Positions 45,273 to 58,171 of a stretch of 64,000 nt of DNA are shown here, piece after piece. The notes under the pieces were generated by a model. That model had not been told where the DNA came from, did no database searches, and worked only from the letters and a program-made list of their open reading frames with translations. Source of the stretch: Melastoma dodecandrum (lineage: Eukaryota > Streptophyta > Magnoliopsida > Myrtales > Melastomataceae); assembly GCA_029817715.1 (NCBI GenBank), contig JARUPY010000538.1:4774001-4838000 (forward strand), in the 5' to 3' direction. A program made the position numbers and the translations under genes. Position 1 is the first letter of the stretch, and the number at the start of each line of letters is the position of its first letter.

Positions 45273-46909
45273 AACAAGCGACCCAACAAAAAGGTTCGGG
45301 TAAAACAAATTATTCTCACCCCTTTCATCATGCAAAAAGGTTCTTCCCACGACGTGAAGAGTTTGTAAGATTTTTGCATGGCTTTTCATCAAATCACTTG
45401 TCAACGCGTGCTGGCTGGCTATTCCTACAAAACTAATCCACGTGCTTAATCTTGAATACGAATTTAACAATGTTGTCAACAATCTCACTATAAAAGTTCT
45501 TCATTTTTGGGATCATCCCCAGCCTATCATTGAGCAATAATGCCGGCCCTTTTGTGCAACCATATCATCTGGCATTCACGTGAATGACAGTGTCTTAGGA
45601 ATATTGTTTTCCTGACACATGGATTGAACATAATATATATATTCCCAAGTTCAATGCATCCCATCAATTGGCTTAATGCCAATACATTATTCTTTTGCAG
45701 GTTGCTACAGCCTAGACATCGAATTGGCAAGTGGGGGTGTTAGAAGAAACATCCGACATGAGAAGGATGTCCTGTTATTGTTTGATGATTATGGGTGTCT
45801 GAATTTGTTGCTGTTTTTGCATCTGATTGTGGGTGAAGTGATATTTGTTCTCTCGTAGTGAGTCTACCTATCTGCGTTGTGTTTGATTGGACATCTTTCT
45901 AAAGTTGTATCAAAAGTTTCTATCTAGGCCAAGTCATTGCAAGAGTCTTCTGTGTTGAGTTTTCATCATCAATATCAACAACATTTATCCATAGCAATTT
46001 TAGTTCATGCCATAGACTTCTGTGACCACGAAATCAAGATGCCATCTCGGGCAGTGTACACGTGATTCGTATTCAAACCGACATCGGACAGTTCACTGCC
46101 TCGCGTATTATACGAAACGGACAAAATCCAATAATATCTGCCAACACAAACGGTACAAAAAACAAGGGACCACGGCCAATACCATTAGCACATGATTTTC
46201 TTGTCTGATCTGCGAAGCGGAAACAGCAATCACATCCCCGTCCGCCAGAGCAGATCTTGGATTCTTGCATAACGAGGTGGACATAAAATGGACCGCCCAT
46301 GAGAGCCTCTTTGTACTAACCTTTTACAGGACAAGACCTAGAAGCAACTTCTAGGGGCCAATATACTACCGATAAAAATACTACCAAATTGCCAAGAGAG
46401 AGAGAATATGGTTTCCCTTCACTGGAAGGCGATAAAGATAGATTCATAACATCCATCCTGACATACAAAAAGAAATTTCGCCTGTACAGTAAAGAGCTAC
46501 TACTAGTCATATGGAGCAACTAAAACAAATGACGAGAATCCTTAAACGAAGGCGTAACATCAACTAGAACTAATAATCAGTAAAAAGAAGTGAGGTAAAA
46601 TCTCAGTCCCTTGCCGCTACAGAATGCTGTGATCTCTTAGTCCCTCTGTTGGGGGGACCCCAGAAGGGCCACTGGAGGCGGGGTAAATCCGAGCTGAAAA
46701 GCTAATAAGGAAAAACACAGCCACTGCCTCCCACCAACAAATCAACCTAAGAATATTTCGACAAAAAGCTAACTTATTCTATGTGATAAAACTATACCCA
46801 TGTTACAAATCCTCCTCTTGAGGATATCTGATCTAAAAATAATGACCGGGGCTGAAGGTTGTAGGTGGTGAAGATATGGCAACACCGGTTGCCAGCAAAT
46901 TGGGCCTGA
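45273..46909. other. Intergenic, between convergent proline-rich protein and CNOT10 genes
   Basis: Both neighbouring genes end toward this stretch, so it holds two 3' ends. Several short frames have no recognised family. No clear repeat or RNA gene seen. Confidence 0.4.
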
Positions 46910-49900
46910 CTACGAAGAGGTGGATCCATGCATTGTGAAGCTATACGAAAGGAATCTTGCATTGGTCAACTGTTTCAATTTCGAGAGTGCTTCTTGTGCA
47001 CGGCCCATCATGAGATCTATATAAACTGCTGTAAGAGTGGCTTCTCTGCTGGTTGGTAGTGCAGCTAGTGCTTGCGTGATTAACTGCAGAGCCAATTCAT
47101 GTTCCCCTTCCAGGGCGGACTTGACTGCCAGATTCACATAAAGGGCGGCTCGTGCCTCTTCTGGCACGAGGATCTGAAGAATCCGTGCATCTTCTAGTGA
47201 GAAGTTATATGTGGTTGAAGGACCAACGTTGAGTTCTTCAGAATCAAAGACCTTTGCAGTTTGGCACTGTTCAAAATCCACTTCACTGTAAGGCATTTCA
47301 ACTTCCTTACCCCCTGCTAGGTAAACTGACAAATGTGCTGCTGCTTCATCAACCCTGTTCAATAGGCAGAGAGCTTCTGCTGCATACACATGGCCAAGAT
47401 AAGCATGTACCTTCGAGCATTCTGGAAGCTGCAAGAGAGACAATGCATGCGAGAGAGCGTCCATGGGATTTTCCAACTCCAACTCCACGTATGCTTGATT
47501 AGTGAGGATGGCTTGCCTGAGCACTCTCATTTTCTTTCTAAGAGTATCTTCATACATGGAGAGAGAGCAATTAGTTATTTCTTGACATGTTCCTAACCCC
47601 TTCTGCTCTTTTACGTCACCATTGGAAGGAACCTGACCTAAGCCCACAGCTGGGGATTTGTTATCTTCCTCTGTCAATATCCGAAGGTTTGATCCTGTTG
47701 ATTCCGAGCCATCTATGCCAGGTTCAGGAGGTAAATCAGAATCTTCCGAAGAACTTGACCTACTTCGATTCAAAAGGTGCAGCGAATTGAGAAGACATAC
47801 GCGAGCGAATTCCAGTGAGAGCTTGAGGTGGCCATCCTCTTCCGGAGAAAGTTCTTTTTCTGGGGCAGGCTCATGATATCTTTCTTTCAATCCATTTCTT
47901 ACTGCAATCCTTCTCCACTTTCCCTTGCCAATTACATAAAGCTTCATAGCTGACCTATCTGAAGCATCGCCTGTACTGATAATCCCCTTCTCCCAAGCCA
48001 TTATACAACATTCAGCTAGTCGAAACCAAAAGATAGGTCGATTAAAGAAAATTGGCTGTGCTTTCTGAATACATCGAGCAGCCAGAATTGGCTTTCCAGA
48101 AGCAAGGTGTTGTAAGCCACAGTTGTATATGGTATAGAGTGATTTATCTTGTGAGAAACTAGACAACTTCAAAGGCTTATCCTTCCGAAAAGACGAAAAA
48201 CTAGAAAGCGCCTTCGCAAATAGGACAGATGACGAGTGATATTTCCTCATCTGTTGATAAACACATCCTAGATTGTTAAAGAACAGACCAGAAATCCCTG
48301 CCTCTGTCCGATTCCCAAGAGCCATCAACAGTTTCATTGCTTTTCGGAAATTTCCGCGTGCATACTCAAGCTGTGCTTTCAGGAGGAAAGCTGTGGATGA
48401 ATCCCTCCAATGTACAGTGTTCATGGTGCCTTTCACTTCACGCTTTGCCGCCTTCAGGTTTCCCGTCAGAAGAAGAAATTGAACCTTGTAGAGCTGAAAC
48501 TTAACCTTGAAGTCGACCGAAGAGACCGATTTACCCATTGTGCTTATAGAAGAATCATTAGACGATGGTACACATGGGGTCCTGGAAGCATCCTGCCCAC
48601 CAATATCTAGTGCTGACAACATAGTCTCATAATCAAGTGTCTCCTCGGATAAAGTTCTTGAGAGGGGATTTTCCGAAGAAGCTACAAGAGACGACTCCAA
48701 ATTTGAGCTATCGTTGATCAATGTACTTTTAGAAACAGCTGAAGATTTCTCGACCAGATTGGCCGATTGTTGCAGCACCGTGTTCCCGCTATCACTCTGA
48801 CTAAAACCGAATGCTTTTTCCAAGTAATTGAGAACATCCTAAAGAAACCAGCCAGCATGAAAAGTTTAGGGCAAAAGTATGAACCAAGGAAAAATACACA
48901 GCCTAAAGAAAGTCAAACATATAGGTCAATATAATGTTTTTCTCCGCTAATCAGTATCAATTCAATAAGAAATAGCATCTGGAACAAATCATTAAAGAGC
49001 CACATATTGCATTTACTACCAATACATCTTACCGCAGATATTTTCGCATCAGGGCAAGCCAGTGCTGCATCCAAAATCAATAGACAGATGTGAAGAGCCA
49101 CTGTCTGCAGTTAGATAAATGTAGGACCACGTTAATTATGATTCAATCACCTAAAAAGATGTCTCAAGGAATATATCTTTCCACCTCATCAAGGGGTGCG
49201 ATATTGTTATACAGCGGTTCCAATAATGACAGTGCCTTTCTGTATTCATGAAGATGGAACAATACGATGGCCTATAAACAAGAATTAACAAGTTAATACA
49301 GAAAAACACAATTTAAGTGAACAACTATAGTACCAAACTTCATAAATGAGCATACAGTATTCAGTGGTGTCACCGAAACGTCAAACTCGTCTGAGAAAAG
49401 AACTACACTGTTACTTGAGACACCAAGTTGCTGGGATGACGAGGAGCTTCCTTTAGAAACTGTAATATCTTTGGTCCCAGATATGCTGGCTGTTTCAGTT
49501 TGCTCAAGAGATGATCGAGCAAGTTGGACACTTTTCTTCTGGATATAGCCAACAAAATTAAAATAAAGTCCATCATCATCAATTTAAAATAGAGGATGTA
49601 AAAATTTCATGAACAGACATTCAATTTGAGTAACACCATCTGAATCAATCTATCACTCATAAGCCCAAAATGGCCGAACAATAAAAGTCACAACAACTGG
49701 CTAAATGTCAAGGAAAAAATATATCCTTACACACCGCCAGTATTAGCAGTAATGTGACACTATCATCCGATTTCGCACAAATTATAATCATCCCATCTCT
49801 ACACTTCCCCACCTCAACTCCCCCCCCCCCCCCCCAAAAAAAAAAAAAAAAAAGAAAGAAAGAAAATAGTAAAGAGACCAGATCTTTTCAATTGAGAAAA

Positions 49901-51371
49901 TCAGGTTAGGGCATTGTTTATATTTTATCATAGAACTGTGTAAAGTTCGAATGTATGAAAATATCCTATGCAACAGCCTCACATGAATCAGAAGTTCATA
50001 ATATGTAAGGAGCTTCTGGCAGAGGAGGAAATCAATGAGGAAAATGTGCAGTCACTGGAAATTAATAGAATTAAAAAAAAAAAAGAACAAACCCGTGGTG
50101 TTGAAGATGGTGTGGCGTACCTTGACTTTGTCGAGGGCTTCAAGAAGTTTCTTTGGGTCTGAACAGTCATCCCGAAAAAATTCAGCAATTGCTATGTTAT
50201 GCAGCACCTAAAACATGCGGGAAGCGAAAATTTTCAGGTAAAAACGCTGGTGCCTTCACCTAGAGAATCTATGTTCAACAATCTCGTGATACAAGAAATT
50301 ATGAACAAAACTCACGTGGGGTTATAACTTACAAGATAAAGTAGAAGTGATGTCATCATGGAAACATTAGCATTTCCATTCTTTCATATACCTACCTCTC
50401 ATTCAATCAATTCAAGTAGAGGTTTTCTCGACACAAATAGGAAACCAAGACAACGGTTTCACCTTGATAAGAGTTTCCAAAAGCTTATTGAACTAAAATA
50501 GTAATTGTTCGATCACACAAAGATACACCAAAAAGTACCATTCAAACACAACTCCAAATATTATGGAGGTTATTACACAATACACACTCGGTCGCATACT
50601 CCAATGAGCAATCTGATTAATGTTTGACCAAAAGAATCATATTTAAAGACCAACAAAGATCTTAAAAATAAAGAAGCGCATTGCTGTTAAGCCATCTCAT
50701 TCCCTTTTCCCTGGGCTTTTCCAAGGAAAGGAGAATGGTCAAAATAGAAGGATAAGCATGGACCACCAGTTTCTTGGACACATCCACTTCCAAAGATTTA
50801 CTTGTCTTTCAGGACCTATCTGTCTTTCCCAACAGGATCTATGACCCTATCACCCCCACTATGAGATTCACACTTATCAACAAAAATGGATGGCAGACAG
50901 TTCCACTCTAAAACCCTCATTTCTTACCCAACAAGGCTGCCCCGATCCCCCATCCACAATGCCAAAAGAGAGATGATAGAATCAAAACTCCGGCAACTGG
51001 ATCAGCAATACACCGATCTCAGTAAACTAATCAAGCATCCCTAACTCTCCGCCACACAAGCAAACAGAAAAGATAGATGAGACCATGGAACCGAAAGCTC
51101 GAACCAACCAACATTGGCCCCGAAGAGAACGGGAAACAAAGAAAGATTTCAAAGTCCAAACAACCTTGGGATCGTCTTCCTTCTTCTGCAGCAACTGATA
51201 AAGCAACTCCAAGCACTCCCCGTACTTCCTCGACTGGAACCTCGCCAAAGCCTCCTTCGCCATCGCCGACGTCACCGAGACATCAAACCCAGAACCATCC
51301 TCCGCCGCAGCAGAATTCTGCACAACCGCCGCAGTAGACGTCGTCGACAACTCCCTCGCCGCAGATTCCAT
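46910..51371 (-). CDS. CNOT10: CCR4-NOT transcription complex subunit 10 (6 exons, 854 aa)
   Basis: Accessory TPR subunit of the CCR4-NOT mRNA deadenylase complex; in animals it pairs with CNOT11. Exons (transcript order): 51371-51165, 50207-50121, 49538-49356, 49271-49185, 49104-49033, 48838-46910; frames join. The N-terminal exon gives KEALARFQSRKYGECLELL and the second VLHNIAIAEF, both TPR-type helices. Middle exons give FHLHEYRKALSVLEPLY and ICLLILDAALA. The large last exon continues with VQFLLLTGNLKAAKREVK, LLKAQLEYARGNFRKAMKLL, FNNLGCVYQQMRKYHSSSVLF and, near the end, ARAALYVNLAVKSALEGEHE repeats. A Ser/Glu-rich insert (~residues 540-600) is low complexity. Start at the only ATG before ESAARELS. 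Length agrees with plant homologues (~850). Confidence 0.93.
49820..49865. repeat. Poly(C)-poly(A) microsatellite in CNOT10 intron 2
   Basis: About 16 C followed directly by about 18 A and then GAAA repeats. It lies in the intron between exons 2 and 3. Such homopolymer pairs are prone to length errors, both biological and in sequencing. Confidence 0.85.
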
Positions 51372-51640
51372 CCTGACCCTTCTTACTCAGATCCGCCGTC
51401 CCAAAAGAAAAAAAAAAGCCCCAAGACCCAAGATTCGAGGAAGAAAACCCTGATCCGGGAAGATGGCAAGGACTTGCCTTTCGTTCAAATTGGCATTTGG
51501 GGATGTTTTGGGGCTGATTGAGAAAACCCTAGAAAAGACCAGCTGAAGAGTTTTTCCTTTTGTTTTCGGTGCCTGTCAGTGGGTGAGGCTCGAATCTGAG
51601 GACAAACCCAATTGATTGACGATGGGATTTAGGACTAGAC
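51372..51640. other. 5' flank of CNOT10
   Basis: Promoter and leader of CNOT10 on the minus strand. The plus-strand frame covering it is a shadow of the GC-rich first exon. The Mutator-like relic begins close behind it. Confidence 0.4.
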
Positions 51641-52232
51641 ATTTTTTACAAATTTTTGAAGAAAATGTGATAGTTATACAAAGAGAAAATAAAGATAAAG
51701 AGAAAAATTAATTTAATCTTATTTTATTTTATCCAATTTTGGTTAGCTCAATTTTTTAATTGCATGTCAAATATTTATGAGCTCTTTTACGATTAAATAC
51801 TTCAAAATAGTTTGATGACGTGGAGAATATTATGAACTTTTTATTTATAATAACGAGTTCTAAATTTTGCATATGAATTCATTGTTTCTAACCATGAATT
51901 TAAGGTAGCCTAAAAATATGCAAAGAAATCGCTATTAAAAACAACGACTTTTCTGATAAAAGAAATTTGAACCCGTTGTTAAAAGATATATGTTTTTCAC
52001 CCACCTTCAACAAACTTCACAACAATAATCCCCTTTTTTCATAAATAAACGATAATTTAACAAAACATGACGACAACGTATAAAGTGCAAAAATTCAAAC
52101 AAGTTCGTCCAATTAATACAAAAACGACAAAGTTCAAAACAACAACGATCTAAATAATAACAGAGCATCAAATCGTTTCAGTAGCAGCGCTTTTTCTGAT
52201 GTTAGCAACGTCAAATTGTGAGATCATCATAT

Positions 52233-54302
52233 TGTTGGATTCCAATACTGGAAAGTGTAAACTTTTAATTGGCTTCAAAGGAGCCGGTTGAATATAGGTT
52301 TTGATGATGAGACTTGACCTTCTGTGTAACAGAAGTCAAACATCTACTTTACAGAAGCTACTCACGTTGGAAACTTTCTGTAAGAAATATTTTGTAATTA
52401 AATGATTATTTAATAATTAATTAGTCACGAAATAATTAGGCTTTGATCAAGATGTCAGTCTGATCAAATTAAACAGATTAAGTTTCCAAATAACCCATTA
52501 GGGATTATTTTTTCCATAGAAGGAAATATAATCTTCTATTTATGGCAAGGTTCTGTAAGGTTGTCTACAACCTTCTCTGGTGTTATACGACCACCATATG
52601 ACCGTTATTTGGGATGTCAATCATTACCATCTGTCTAGTTACATTCATTTGAGTGTGTTGAACATAATGGTTTCGTTTTCAATCAGTATGAAAAATTAAT
52701 CTTTGATTATTCCATTTGCAGAAGGTTGCCGATCAGATTCAACCAGAACCTTCTGTAGCGCAGTATACATGAGAATTCTATCATATTTTATTCCAAATTG
52801 ATACGATTTGATTACCTAAAAGTATATATGCATGGGAATGACGAATTTGTTAATTATTTATTTTATTTTTATCTGATTGCTCGGTTTCCTTGTATTGCAG
52901 AAGGCTGAACGTGTAATCTTCTATTTTCTCACCTAGACTATTTCTTGTATAAATAAGACCCTCAGCCACAATCTTTTGAGTAATCTTTACTACTCAATTG
53001 TATCATTCATTTTCTGTAAATCCAGAGAGCGTGTGCTGAGAGCTTGCATATTTGGTTTGAGTTTGAGTTAGTCACACAAAGAGCGTTAGTTGGAGAAAAC
53101 TGCATCGTTTGTGAAATCTTCTGGGAGAGTGACTCGAGGGCCACAAGGGACTCGGTTGGAAGCTGCGGGAGACGTTGCTAGGAAGCGCGGCTGGAGGCTG
53201 TGTGGCCAAATAGCAGTGGGCCGGAGAGAAGGGCAGAACCCCGGGAGCACAGAAGGTGAGGGAGTAACCAGCTTCTGTGATGTAACGTTATGTGTACAGG
53301 AAAACCTTGGGCAGGGGTTCTGTTTCTGTTTAGTCGTAGCCTCGAGGGACCATGCAGGAGAACCTTGGGCAAGGGTTTTGTGTTTGCTCAGTCGAGATCT
53401 CGAGGGATCACGCAAGGGAAGTCGCAGCTGGGTGCTGTGCAGGTGGAGACGCCGTCGGAGTGAAAACTCTCGGAGGAAGTCACGACAGGTTGCTGTGCAG
53501 GAGAGAACACCGCCTGAGAGAAACGTCCGACAGAAAGTTACCTTTGTTAGTCACTGTAGTACAAAACCTTAAGGTCTGTGCTTTGAAAATTAGTCACCTG
53601 TAGTACAGAACCTTATAGTCTGTGCTGTGAAATTAGCCATCTCTGATACAGAACCTTCTGGTCTGTAGAGGATTGACATCTTTAGTACAGAACCTTACGG
53701 TCTGTGCTATAAAACCAAGTCATCTCTAGTACAGAACTTTACGGTCTGTGCAGTATATGGTTGACATCTTTAGTACAGAACCTTACGGTCTGTGCTGTGA
53801 AACCAAGTCATCTTTGGTACAGAACCTCTTAGGTCTGTACTATAGAGGGTTGACACATTGGGTATAGAATCTTTTGATTTGTGCTATAGAGGGTTTACAC
53901 ATTCGGTACAGAACCTTCTGGTCTGTGCTATGCAACTGACTCACTCTAGTGAAGACCTTCAGGTTTGTGCTTTGCCACTCAGTCTTCTGTGGTGCAGAAC
54001 CTTCTGGTCTGTGCTATAAAAGGTCTATTGTTGATCACCTTCTGTAATTATTACGAAGTTAAGTCTGAGTGAAAACCATCCATATTCTGGGTGAAGAGTG
54101 GATATAAGCAAATTGCTGAACCACTATAAAAGTCTTGCGTGCATCAAACAAATTACAATCACATTCGTACGTTTTGTCTTACAGAAACCTGTCTACGATT
54201 CTGTTTTACATAAGCTTTCTTTCGCTGCAGGGATTGTCGAAAAAGAGTTAAAATTCCTTCATTCGACTTTAACACTAATTCACCCTCCCTTTTAGTGTAA
54301 CA
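52233..54302 (+). mobile_element. Solo LTR of a copia-like retrotransposon, inserted in the PMD pseudogene
   Basis: Starts TGTTGGATTCC and ends TTTTAGTGTAACA (2070 bp). Near its start it has GGTTTTGATGATGAG and at its end AACACTAATTCACCCTCCC, the same start and end signatures as the solo LTR at 7510-9598 read in its own direction, so the two are related families. A TATA box (TGTATAAATAAG, ~52947) fits the plus orientation. No internal retrotransposon genes. The flanks (CATAT and GAGCC) are not duplicated. Confidence 0.75.
53557..54035 (+). repeat. ~44 bp minisatellite inside the LTR
   Basis: About eleven tandem units around GTACAGAACCTTACGGTCTG, each ~40-45 bases, starting near 53557, 53600, 53645, 53685, 53730, 53774, 53817, 53861, 53906, 53950 and 53990. 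Units alternate between two tails (AAACCAAGTCATCT and GGTTGACATCTTT), which suggests a higher-order two-unit repeat. Confidence 0.85.
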
Positions 54303-55479
54303 GAGCCGAGGGAGTGTTTGACGAAGGCAGCTTTTCAATGAAGAATGTCGTGTAGTCTTCCTCCTGGCCAACTAAATCCTTATTCATAACACAAAACTGA
54401 GGCTCTTCTTCTTGTACCTCATCCTCGCCATCTTGTTGCTCGGGTTGGTCGTGTAGTTCTCCATGACGTCCATATAATTGCATATGTGAGAATAACTTCA
54501 AGAAGTTATAATCTTGAGATATGTCTGTCATATGATGTAATTCATTAGCTCGCCTCTATTTGCCCGAGAAGTTATCTCGGACAATCGATTTATCTTCAAA
54601 ACATTTTAGTTAGTATAATATTATTATACTTAGGAGTAGTATTTGTTAGAAAACTTACCATTACACCTACATGATCCCCGTGTGCGATTTGTAGGGATGA
54701 CTGCGACACATGTACCACCTGTCATACCTAGCAGAGGAGTCCCAATTTAATGACACTATATGATTATTTCGTGCATTCCGCATGGAGATATATTGGGCAT
54801 GGATATGCACCCAATTAACAAAATACTCTCCACACCTATCAATTCGATGCAGAGTAGTGTCAATGTCAGAACCTGCTGGCACCAGTTATTATTCTCTAAA
54901 CTGACAGATGACTCTGTCTCAAAAGTGAACCCTAAAACAAAGAAGCATATGAGTGGAACTCGTGCTCGTCGTGACTCTTCACCATCCAAACAATATGTAG
55001 CTAATGTAGCAAGCACATCATCTGTATATGGATGCGAAATAGCCTGCAAGTACAAACTATGTTAAGTTAGAGCACAAACAAACAACGACGCGTATACCGA
55101 CAATAAAATAAATTAGTTACCTGTTATGCACTATGCCTATCCAACGCTACTCTATTAACGAATAAGACATGCATGGGGAATGTCCACGTGTCAAATTACA
55201 CCCCATCTATGTGCCAGTGGCATACCCTCTACATGCCTAGTGTGACGCCTAAGGGGCAAATTATGTGAAAATATATCCCACGTTGATATCTATACCAAAA
55301 TCAAACATCTAGCTGCCTAGGAAACATCTCTGTGGGGGGCGCGACATAGGTTACGGCATAACCAAGCAAGACAAGTGGATCCCCAGCTATAATGACTCGC
55401 AACCTCGATATCCTCAAGTAACGACACTCATATAAGATGCACAAGGTTGTCAAACATGTCTGAGAAAACTCTGGTCCTC

Positions 55480-57300
55480 TTCAATTGCAATATGATTACT
55501 TACTATCATACTTTCCCTTCATTTGAGCAACAAAGTTACCCAAATTTCAATAAACTAATTTAACTTGAAATGTCTTGCTTTCTTTATAAATTTGTTGAAT
55601 CGATCCATGCAAATTTGATGTACTTATTCCCCCTATTTATCGTTGCTTCTAACTCATCTTTTCTTTTAATCCAAGCAACATAATTATATCATTTCTTCCT
55701 ACACAAAACAGAAACATGAAGCGGCCTTGCACCCCTTATTACGCAGTTATAACTCTCATTTAGATTCGTCGTCATTAAACCGCAATGATGAAAACCATCG
55801 TAGCTCAAAACCTAAGCCTATTAATATGATTTTATTTCCTTAAAGAAATCGATTGACTTGTGTATTGCTTTCAAATGTGAAAGTACTTTGCCTTCATGCA
55901 TTTTCTTGCTGCAATTAGCCTTCTTTTGCCAGTGACATTATTATAACATGTGTTGAAATTGCTAGCAATGTGAGAATACATAATCTCTAATATGCAAATG
56001 GAGGCATAACTAACTTCAACATAATTGTCCCGTCGATACCCGAATGCCTATCTGAAATCAACATATGCCATGCCTCTCATTACCCACCACATAATGCTTC
56101 AAACATTTTAAAAACCATTCTCATTACTGAAATCTTTCCTCATAGATAATTGTGAAAGCAAGAGAAATAATATGATTCATGTCGTCAACACTACAAGCAA
56201 TTAATAACTTATACTTGTATTTTCCATAAAGGAATATGTCGTCAATGATTCTTGATGACAATGTCTAAATGTCGTTATGTTGGGACCGAAACACCAAAAC
56301 ACTATTTGAAATGGAAATTATAAATCTCCAATAGTGTATGGTCTGCCCCAATCAATGCACATACCTGGGTTAGAATCACAAATGGCATTCATCAAATGAG
56401 GCAGCTCATTGTAAGATTCTCCCCAATCACCATACTCCATTGCAATTACTTTTCTCTCTACATCCCACACTCTTCTCGTGGTACATCATATCAATACTTC
56501 TCCTCAATAACATCAAAGAAATATAACTTTAATTTCAGGAGTTCCTCTAACAAAATGTCAAAATAAACGTGCATTTAAGTTTGAATCTAACCGGTCGACG
56601 CTAAAAGAGAATTGAGGCAAGTATGTGGCTCCCCCAATAATTTTTATCTCGAATTCATCAAAACATGCTCTGTTTGTAGCCCGTAATCTCCACTTGCACT
56701 CCTTTTCATAATCATAGCAAAAAAGAAACCACAACTTCTTATCAAATTCAAAATATCTGATAATTGAAGTGGTTCTTGATGTGATAATTATTCACGCAAA
56801 GATAAGTTCCTTTTTGTTATTAAACTTCATTCATTTACAGATTTCTTCAACCATGTCATTGTCACTTCTAAAAGGATTTTTCTCATATTCATCATACACA
56901 TAATTAACGTCATCGACAGAATTGGTATAATAAGATAGTGGTTTCTCATTTCGTCAACGAGAGACCCTTCACTTTTCAACAGTCACCATCCCTTGAATTG
57001 AACAAAACTCTTCCTCCAAAATCTCATAACCATCATTGACATCATTAAACATTTCATCATCAATGTCAACATTTGCTTCGGAAGCCATCAAAGAACCAAT
57101 AATACGATGTTCAAGCTCCACAAGGGAACTAGAACATTCTCCAACAGGATCCAACCTCTTTACTTCCATCGGCTCAACCCTCCCCATCAATGATTCTGAC
57201 ACTGAAATGAGGCGATGATCGACTACGGAACATACCTTGGATTTGCAAGTACAAATTTAATAAGTAATATCAAATTATTCTCATCTTGCAAAGGTACCAA
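55480..57300 (-). pseudogene. MuDR-type transposase pseudogene (second element)
   Basis: Read on the minus strand, the piece at 57202-56969 (ASEANVDIDDEMFNDVNDG) matches the acidic N-terminal piece of the first element (DSEVDVDTDDELFNDVNAG). Near 55730-55780 the strand reads ACGACGAATCTAAATGAGAG, matching the NLSESYNSVIRG segment of the first element. Many stops and frame changes. No intact catalytic core was seen. Confidence 0.7.
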
Positions 57301-58171
57301 CATATATTTCACTCATGTATTATTATACTTAACAAATAAATACTTATAGGCAACTATTAATCTTCTAAATAAAAAAAATATAAACTCATTGTCGCACGTA
57401 ACATACTCTATACCAACATAATTTATGTCGTCACAGAGACGGAGATACCGGTACACTTGCGGGAAGGAGGCAATCAAAGGGGGAAAAAAACTCAACCGAA
57501 GAGGGTTGCATAGGATGGACAGAGGAATGAAAAGAGAGAGAGAGAGGGGTAGGAGGCCAGGAGGAATTACCTATATAGAGGAGCCGCGGAGGATGAGGAT
57601 GGTGGCTGGGAGGACGGCGGAAGGGGAGGTGTTGGACGACCGGGGGACAGAAGAATAGACTTATGGCAAAATCTTTCTATCCGATTGTTATAAATGCCCC
57701 TGAAGAACTCTCTGTTAGAATCAAAGACTTCGCCTAACTTAGAAAAAATAGTTTTACTCTTCAAGTTCCAACTATACAATGAACTCGCCGTTAAAAATGA
57801 TGAGTTCGTATATAAAATTTGGGATTCATTGTTCCAAACTACGAGTTCATGGTATTCTCCGCGGTTTCATGAACTCGCTATTTGCAAGAATTCCAAATTT
57901 TGCATATAAATTAGTTGTTACTAATAGTGAGATTTTTGTAAATATAACACTCTCGTAACTATGAGTTCAAAGCGGTAAAAGAGAAATTTTGTAACGTTTT
58001 ACTATATGGCAAAATGATGAAGTTGAAAACAAAGCTCAACATTTATGAAGATGTCCTGGAAAGATTAATCAAAATGGATACACATTGGATAGGGCTAAAA
58101 GACTGATTTCACTAGTTGTTAAAGGGATAGATTCTTCTTGTCTGGTTCCTTGTTGATCTCTTGGTTAGCTC

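Larger units (their letters stand above)
52160..55460 (-). pseudogene. Plant mobile domain pseudogene (split by an LTR)
   Basis: Minus-strand pieces FVNWVHIHAQYISMRNARNN (~54830-54755) and DDVLATLATYCLDGE (55030-54985) belong to the C-terminal half of transposon PMD proteins. SSNTPSALL near 54320 matches SSNTPPSS in the first element (~37550). The last codons lie at ~52165-52225, on the other side of the LTR. Frame shifts and stops are frequent. The N-terminal half is poorly preserved. Confidence 0.65.
51640..58000 (-). mobile_element. Second, decayed Mutator-like element of the same family
   Basis: Carries the same two genes in the same order as the element at 32690-38215, but on the minus strand: transposase (57300-55480) and plant mobile domain (55460-52160). 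Ends are inverted to each other, though strongly diverged: GTGGAGAATATTATGAACT at 51821 matches the complement of GAGTTCATGGTATTCTCCGC at 57842-57861, and AAATTTTGCATATGAA matches inside. The purine-rich tract at 57440-57650 mirrors the pyrimidine tract of the first element. Interrupted by the LTR at 52233-54302. Edges are estimates. The right edge lies ~170 bases from the RIF1-like stop codon. Confidence 0.75.

Noticed and set aside
53090..53572. 160-codon ORF inside the second LTR
   Set aside because: It lies in GC-rich LTR sequence between TATA box and minisatellite, with no domain and overlapping frames; LTRs seldom code for protein.
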